Assembly (NCBI GenBank): GCA_003255065.1
Contig: QAOA01007038.1
Location: forward strand, 195,589-259,588
Direction: 5' to 3'
Origin: Cercis canadensis
Taxonomy: Eukaryota > Streptophyta > Magnoliopsida > Fabales > Fabaceae
DNA: 64,000 bases
In this document: positions 57,301 through 64,000 of the stretch, piece by piece
Numbering within the stretch: position 1 is the first letter of the stretch
Layout: each line of letters opens with the position of its first letter
The notes under the pieces: model-generated
Seen by the model: the letters and a program-made list of their open reading frames with translations, nothing else
Told to the model about the DNA's origin: nothing
The model's database searches: none
Made by a program: the position numbers and the translations under genes

Positions 57301-59631
57301 CCACCTACCAGATATACCCTAAATTGTAGGTTTATTTAGATCATGAAGGATATAGGCTGCTACCCAGCCCATATCCTACATTTCAATTTTTTCCTTTTTA
57401 GCATGGTCACTTTGAACCTTTTGATAGCTGTAGGTTTTGCTCGATTTTGAACTTTTTCCTTTAAGTGCTGCTATCAAAAGACATGCATAATCATACAAGC
57501 TTACCAAAAACAAATTTCCTATTTCACTCAATTTTTAACCTTTGACTGATAAGATATATTCCAATGCACGTTTGATCATAAGAAGTGAAAAATAATGAGC
57601 ACTAATCAAGATATGCTCACTACCTTCATACTTTCTTCTTCCTGTTGGGTTAGGGATAACCTAATTGTGCATCTTATAATTGAGATTAGTGAATTTGAAC
57701 TTAAAAATATTAAAATCTATGTAGTTGATGTTAGGTTAAGAAATGAGAAACAAAATTATATATGTTGTTCACCGTAGAATAGTATGTCACAAGATATTTT
57801 AAAAAAAGCACAATACACTTACAATTTCTGCCCAAGATTTTATGTCAACTATCAAGAATTGTTGTGCCATCAGTGACTGTATAAGATATTTGTCCATGAT
57901 TTTTGGTATTGTACGTAGGAACAAAATTGATAAGATTTATACATAACACAAAACCATACATGGGTTTTGAGGTGAAGAGCTTTCAACAAAATTGAAAAAT
58001 CTATTTGTTTCTCTCTTCATTTTTGGTCTTGTTCAGAACAAAATTGAACAATCTTGTAAATCCTTGAGAGAGAAATCTTGGAAGCCAATGGCCATGGAGG
58101 TGAGAGAAAGAACCCACCTACGATTTTAGTCACCACATGAAGGAGGTAAATTTTCAAATCATAGACTCGTTCCCGATTTCAAAATATAATGTTGAAGTGA
58201 TTCAAATATAGGGAAAGAAAGTTTTTAGGAATGAAAAAAATACATCAAATCATCATGAAAGAGGATTAGAGGAAAATCCATTAGCAACCTACTTTTTTCG
58301 TGCTTTCATCCTGCTTAATCTTCCATGCCCGTAATTTTTTTGTGTTTTCATGAAGTAGAATAAATTTTGGAGCCATTAGCAACCAACAACATAGACCAAA
58401 ATGAAAAAAAAAAAAAAACGAAATGTGGTCAATCCTTGATGGAAAAACTTCAAAATAATTAAAAGTGGTTTACATTAGAGGAAGCTTGATCAGTAGCCTC
58501 ATGAGAAGATATTAGAGGAAGCTTGTACATTGGGGAGGCTACCTATGGAGGAGTTATATTTATGCAGGCGATGATGCACAACAAAGAAACCCTAATTCTA
58601 GAATATTCTTCTATCTTTTTATTATCTAAATTACAATGTAGGTAAGAACAAAACAAAAAGAAGTAAACCCTGGCCAATATGTGGAAGGCTCCACTCCTTT
58701 CAAACCACTATCCCCAAGGTAGGTATGAAAAAAAAAAAAAAATTTAAAACCTATATTTCATTTTACAAACAAAAGGACAACAACAGCTAGCAGCAACAGG
58801 GCCTAACAGATTGGCAAACCAACTATTTGCAGGCTTCAGGAGATGTAGACCATGATGGGGCAATAACATTTGTGCAAAGGAGAAACTCTCACATGAAGGA
58901 CGTATCTGAATCCTCTCTTTCTTCTTGAACCACCTTCACCATATAGTTCAGTACATTGTATTAGCTCAATCATATTTATGGATTCAGAGGAAACACTTGC
59001 ATATACCTGGCTCAAAATAACATGCAAAATCAATTTTTAGTGGTCAAGTTGTTTTGTTTTCTTAGAGGAGTTAGACGGAGAAAACCCCGCGGGTGGGGGG
59101 GCGGTGGTGTGGATGGCTATGTAGAAGAAATTTCCGTTTCTCATACTTATTTGTAAGCATATTTGAAGTCTTCCATATTGAAAGATCAGATATCAGCACT
59201 CCCACTTAATGGTGCAGGAACAGTTCTACCTTCATCTAGAGCCACAGCACGCTCTTGTCAAGCATCAGATACTCCTTAACCTCTAAAGCAACAGCATCCC
59301 GTCTCTGCTAGGGCATAATTTAGAAGTGTTCTGAGTATATTCTTATAACTTTTTCAGCTAGCACGTGGATGTCCAAGAATGATTCATGCAAACTTCCGCA
59401 AGTAACATATGCTTCAGTAGGAATGACTCACCCATAGAAGTAAGCATAAAGTCTACCACTAATACACCGTTCAGAAAAGCCATACGTTTTTTTCCTTTTC
59501 TAATATCTCTTTAATTGGACGGTGTGCAGCAGTTACACACAAGTTCTGCGATATAAGAGAAAGAAAGCACCTTACATATTGATTAAGAATAACACCAACA
59601 GCATGAATGCAGAAATTAGAACAATTTTTGT
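57301..59631. other. Non-coding region
   Basis: About 2.3 kb with A-rich stretches (near 58404, 58725). The open frames at 57595 and 58836 have no domain or signal. No repeat was identified. Confidence 0.45.
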
Positions 59632-60022
59632 GTTGGTTTGAGCACTTACCACTAGGTCAAATGGTTATAGCTAATAGTTAGGGCGCAACTTTTTCTACTT
59701 AATCATACCAGCCCAAGCATCATGTTTCGACTGTGACTCAACTCGCACCTGAGCCTCCGTCACGGGACAATTGCTGCCACACCTTGGCCAACAATCTCCC
59801 CATCAGCAATTGCGCCTGCTAGGAATTGAACACATGACCTTGGCTCTAATACCAATTGTTGGATCGAACGCTTACCACTAGGCCAAAATCTATAGCTATT
59901 AGTCAGGGCACAACTTTTTCTATTTAACCATACCAGCCCAAGCGCCATGTTTCGACTATGACTCAACCCATACCAGGGCCTCCGCCACGGGACAATTGCT
60001 GCCACACCTTGGCCAACATTTT
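59632..60022 (-). repeat. tRNA-related SINE-like repeat, one and a half tandem copies
   Basis: On the minus strand each copy begins with a box A-like 'ggcctagtggtaagcg' or 'gacctagtggtaag'. The outer copy also has a box B-like 'gtgttcaattcc' (complement near 59827) about 45 bp after its box A. Both contain 'aattgtcccgtg' and 'aaaaagttg' blocks. Copies lie at about 59636-59863 and 59864-60022. The spacing fits a tRNA-derived SINE, not a working tRNA. Confidence 0.5.
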
Positions 60023-61384
60023 GTTTATTTGCACTTAACTGAATTTTCCCCTATCAGGTGTATCAAGCTAATATCTAAATATTCTAAGCTCCAATATGTC
60101 AAATGCTCTAGACTTTATCAAAAATAAAGATAAGAAATGTCAGCTTCAAGAACATCAAGGGCACTCTTACAACCCAAGACGGTGTCATTATTTTTTTTTA
60201 ACATTGGTGTACTATGTGAGGGTGTAGAGCATAGTGGCATTGATCTTACATGCACTGAAGCTGAGGCGATTGCTTAACTGCTATTAAAAATCTAACAATT
60301 AGAGGGAGAGCACCAAATAATTGCGATGCTTAATTAGACTGCCAGGTTTTTTATCAGATCTTTCTTTCCTTTCCATTCTCTGAATAGTACAAAAGTTGTC
60401 ACCAATTTTATGGAGGGTGACACACCTCAATAATTTATTGCGTATAAATTTTTTCATCTTTCATTGTATGGTTTGTCAATATCATACTGTGATATTTTCT
60501 TTTTCAGAGAAAGTTAAACTTTCACTAGAATTATAAGTTACAAAATTAAGTGAGTTGCATTGGAAAGTATACCCTGCTTAAAGTAAACTTAGAGTGTGTT
60601 TGTATTAGGTATTTGAGAATTTCAAGGTATATTGAAATGTAGGGATTAAAATGACGCATTTTAATTCTCTTCATTGGTCAAACTCCCTATTTGGATAGTT
60701 CTTTTGATATTCGTCATAGTAGAATCTAGCAAAACTTGTAATCAGATCTAACAATAAAAATAGAGAACAAATAAAAAGATGAATAAATGAAGTTCAAACC
60801 AATTCAAAAAGAGATTAATTCTAATAGAGAAAAATAGATTACTTAGCATCTGGTATAATAGCACCACTCTTCTTTGTCAGCAGTGGGTTATGACTTGACT
60901 TTTCTATCCTTGCAAGTCATAAACACTGGCACATGTCGTCAGGGTGGCAAGAATTTTTTGTAGAGAACAGAGGTTGTTCTTAGACAACGGCTTTTTCTGA
61001 TTTTTTCTATGTGAAGAAGTAAGCATAGATTTCAGATATATATATATATATAGAACCCAAAAAACCTCTTTGTAATAAGAATATCAGTACACAATGTGTG
61101 GGGCGAGTTAAAGGTGACTTGACTTGGAATATAAATGATAAGAACATGTTAGTGATTCTAGATGTTTCTATTTACTAGTATAAACATGGGAGGGTACATA
61201 GCACTCGCCTTACAATTTATATTTCTATTACTCATGAGGCAAGATTGGACCTATCTGGTGATTAGCTTCATAATATTGCCATTTACCATTGTGCACAAGC
61301 GTATTGGTGTTATTTGGAATGATGTTTTCCTCTTCTCCGAGTGTAATTGTTGTTTTGATTTATTCTTTTGTGTTATTATTTCAG
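60023..61384. other. Non-coding region before the primase fragment
   Basis: AT-rich; a (TA)n stretch near 61039. Upstream exons of DNA primase were looked for and not found. The open frames over 61162-61648 are shadows of the primase exons. Confidence 0.5.
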
Positions 61385-62152
61385 ATGACTCTGGTTTTAA
61401 ACACATTCTCTGGGTATATAATGGCCGACACGGTGTTCATTGTTGGGTCTGTGATGGGAAGGCGAGAAGGTGAGACACTAAACAATGAAAGAATGCTTTA
61501 TTATTTCCTTCAGCTACTCAGGCCCCTTACAATTAGATTCAAGTATATTTACCTTTACTCTTACAGGTTGACTAATGAGCAGGGAGCAACTGTTGCTGAC
61601 TATTTTCGTGTCTATAAGGTACTGTACTTAAGTCAAAACTACCATTGAGTTTTTGAATCCATGCGTAAGTGTGTGTCTATCGTTTTTATTCTTTCCAGGG
61701 CAATGAGAATAGTCATAAGAAGGTTTCTTTGACGGGTTTTGCCCTTCATCCTTTTCTAGTGTAAGTTATATTATGAATGGTTGCCTTTCCAAAATAGGTC
61801 TATTATTTCATCCCCTAAGGTGTATTTTTTTTCTGCAGGAGATCATACACTGAAGTTCTCAAGAATTTCTGAGACTATTGCTGACAATTCAAAACATACT
61901 TTCCACCGAGGAGAGATATCAGAAGATCCTAGAGATTATTCCTGATGAATGTACATATTTCTGTAGTTTCTATCATCCCTTCAATGAACCTATTATGGTC
62001 TGTAGATATAATTTGTGACTTTGTTTGCAGCTATTACTTCTGAGCTTAGGGGCAAGTGACAGGAGAATTGGCGGTCATCTAGCACAAAAGAAGACATCAA
62101 TATTGTTCGATGGGAACAGCTTAAACAATTGCTGCAATCAAGAAAGCATAAG
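61385..62152 (+). pseudogene. DNA primase small subunit, partial pseudogene with introns
   Basis: Five exons are readable between consensus splice sites. 61385-61469 gives GFKHILWVYNGRHGVHCWVC. 61567-61618 gives LTNEQGATVADYFRVYK. 61699-61760 gives KVSLTGFALHPFLV. 61839-61950 gives RSYTEVLKNF, then after a frameshift TEERYQKILEIIPDE. 62031-62152 gives TSELRGK, a TGA at a likely Trp codon, and NIVRWEQLKQLLQSRKHK. This is the middle of the eukaryotic primase small subunit (PRIM1/Pri1), which makes RNA primers for DNA polymerase alpha. The catalytic N-terminal exons and the C-terminus are missing. Retained introns mean a DNA-level duplication, not retroposition. The downstream break joins kiwellin-array DNA. 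Confidence 0.88.
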
Positions 62153-63049
62153 GTGATTGGGGGAAAAAGCAACTGCACTATGAATTTTTAATGTGATTGG
62201 GGGAAAAAAGAAACCGGATATGGATCTCATAAAAGATAGATTTGTCTGGATGGCTGCAACCTCTCTGGTACTTACATTCTTCTTTGTAGAGGATGATTTT
62301 ATATTTTGTGGTTCATTCTAGGAAAGCATACATGACTTGCTGAAACCAGTATTATTTGATGTTTCAATTATTATTTTTGTTTAACCTATTCAATTTACAA
62401 CTTTCCAGGCACAAGGAATGCGTAGTGTTAAGAGATTATGTTCTCCTTTACTTATCCTAGGTTTGATACGGAGGTTTGTTTATCATCTAGCCCTTTTTCC
62501 CTGTATCTACTTGTCAATATCATGAAAATATTTTAGTTTGGCCCTTGACAATATTCTCTTAATTTTATGATAGGAATGAAGAAATAAAAAAAACGACAGA
62601 GAAGTTTATGCCACCAGGAAAAACTGATGAGCAATTATTTGAGTGATAGAGACACGGTTACACTTATTATAAATATTAAAACTTGGACATATATCATAAG
62701 GCTCTTATAGGTGTATATATTGGTCTTCATGATATATATGGTGATGTCGTGTACTACTTAATGGTGTTTTATATTGCAGAAATTAAATGAATATGATGTC
62801 AAATGTAAACTATGCTTCACATATTATATATAGAGACTTTATGATAATGAGATATACTTAAGATGTATTTATTTCAAGCAGTGTGCTATGCATATAGTTC
62901 TTTTGAAGTAAATGTTTATTGACTTATTGCATGTTTTTATTTTGTTCAAACCTACCAAAATTGGATATTTGTGTTATACAAATTATTTTATGAAAATGAT
63001 ATTTGTGAATGGTATATTTTAACTTTTATTAAATATTATTTAGGAAATT

Positions 63050-63362
63050 ACCTTTAAAATTAATATAAAAAAAACCTTAGGAAGTTCCAACAAAAATTTC
63101 ATTCCGTTGAAATTTCAAAACAATAATAAAAATAATTTTTGAATTTTTTAAAAATAAAAAAATATTAAAAATAATTTTTAAAAATTTCAATGGAAAATTC
63201 TGTTAGAATTTTTCATTAGAATTTTTTTTCAAGTAACCACATTCTAACAGTAAAATTTCGTTGGAATTTTCTTTGAAATTATACAATTTCAATGGCCATT
63301 ATTCCAACAACCCAAATTCCAACGGAAAAATTACATTGGTATCCAAGAAATTTCTTGTAGTG
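63050..63362. mobile_element. CACTA-type transposon terminus, longer copy
   Basis: Ends TTTCTTGTAGTG. Subterminal repeats around 'ttccaacggaaa' and its inverse 'ttcgttggaatttt' are typical of CACTA ends. The copy at 21840-21993 has lost about 160 bp of it. Confidence 0.5.
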
Positions 63363-63560
63363 TCACTGGATTATCACTTTGTGAGGGAGAAAGTTCAAGC
63401 TAATCAACTTCAAGTGCCTCATGTTTCTACAAAGGACAAACTTACAGACATTCTTACCAAGTCACTGCCTTCGTCTATGTTCACTCATCTTCAAGCCAAG
63501 ATTGGCGTTATTGACGGATCTGCCATCTTGCAGGGGCGTGATAAAGAAAACCATAGCTAG
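63363..63560 (+). pseudogene. Copia RNase H C-terminal fragment, duplicate copy
   Basis: Encodes DYHFVREKVQANQLQ and LTKSLPSSMF, the same piece as 21994-22191 with a few substitutions. It is followed by the LTR-like remnant to about 63800. It was carried by the segmental duplication. Confidence 0.85.
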
Positions 63561-64000
63561 GGTTTCGGCTAGATAAGGTTTCTAAACCCTTATCTTCTTT
63601 TGAGTTTCAAACTGTTGTTACACTACTAGATTTAATTCATTATTTATCTAGGTTAATTTTTTATTTATACTTTTATTTATCTGAATAACTTGTAACCCTA
63701 TATATACAGTTATATACATAAATACAAATTACACTTTTTTCCATATCTTTATTTCTCTCTATAATCAATGGGTAGGCAAGAATTTCCCTAATATTTGATT
63801 CTTACCTGTTTCAAATTAATTAGAGCCCTAAGGGCTAAGTATTCTGTACGTAGGCTTTTTATATCTAAGTATAAATATGACCTTTTAAACATAATCCACT
63901 AGAGCACTAATTCTGAATTGCTATCAAAAGGCTAATAGAACAAATTCTACAGATTAAAGCAATGCCCTCCACCACGAAAAAACATAAAAAGTAATGCTCT

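Larger units (their letters stand above)
62192..64000. repeat. Segmental duplication, copy 2 (runs off the window)
   Basis: From about 62206 it parallels 21022-22635 in the same order: unrecognised block, CACTA-type terminus (to 63362), copia tail, LTR remnant, kiwellin 3' flank. The junction with the primase fragment carries a doubled 'gtgattgggggaaaaa' (62153 and 62192). Confidence 0.92.

Noticed and set aside
59632-60022. Possible functional tRNA gene
   Set aside because: Only box-like motifs are present. No cloverleaf could be drawn, and spacing suits a SINE.

Overview
The window is nuclear DNA of a flowering plant, most likely a eudicot. Intron-bearing genes, Ty1/copia and Ty3/gypsy elements, a Mutator-like element with a plant mobile domain and small MITEs all point that way. 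I cannot name the species. It comes from a draft assembly: there is an 888-N gap at 13904-14791 and single Ns at 26722 and 32740, and two of these three sit exactly at the edges of duplicated sequence.

The backbone is a tandem array of kiwellin / ripening-related protein 1-like genes, all on the minus strand. K1 (5499-6053) is open but has a frameshifted C-terminus. K2 (22825-28463) is dead and split by a copia element. K3 (30553-31119) and K4 (33756-34322) are intact at 188 residues. K5 (36958-38965) is dead and split by a solo LTR that carries a hAT MITE. K2-K4 repeat with a unit of about 2.65 kb. The last 1.8 kb of the window repeats the DNA that lies downstream of K2, so a sixth copy probably starts just beyond position 64000. 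The products are predicted secreted, cysteine-rich, double-psi beta-barrel proteins of a family linked to plant defence and fruit ripening.

Two single-copy housekeeping-type genes interrupt the array. One is a SINA-like RING E3 ubiquitin ligase (18808-20077, plus strand, two coding exons, with a TATA box and a leader exon upstream). The other is mitochondrial ribosomal protein L7/L12 (53530-54105, plus strand, with a 1.36-kb leader intron and site II promoter motifs). A partial DNA primase small-subunit pseudogene (61385-62152) keeps its introns.

Most of the rest is mobile DNA. Two decayed copia remnants fill 1150-5222. A chromovirus-type gypsy element (6143-11587, TSD TGTAC) sits 9 bp upstream of the K1 TATA box. 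A young copia element (23100-28175, TSD GTTGT) lies inside K2. A Mutator-like element of about 11.8 kb with long inverted repeats (about 39675-51520) carries convergent plant-mobile-domain and MuDR transposase pseudogenes and several nested insertions. MITEs of hAT, PIF/Harbinger and CACTA type have visible target duplications, and the kiwellin paralogues supply empty sites for two of them. The most striking observation is that two unrelated LTR sequences interrupt K2 and K5 at exactly the same nucleotide, with the same 5-bp duplication.
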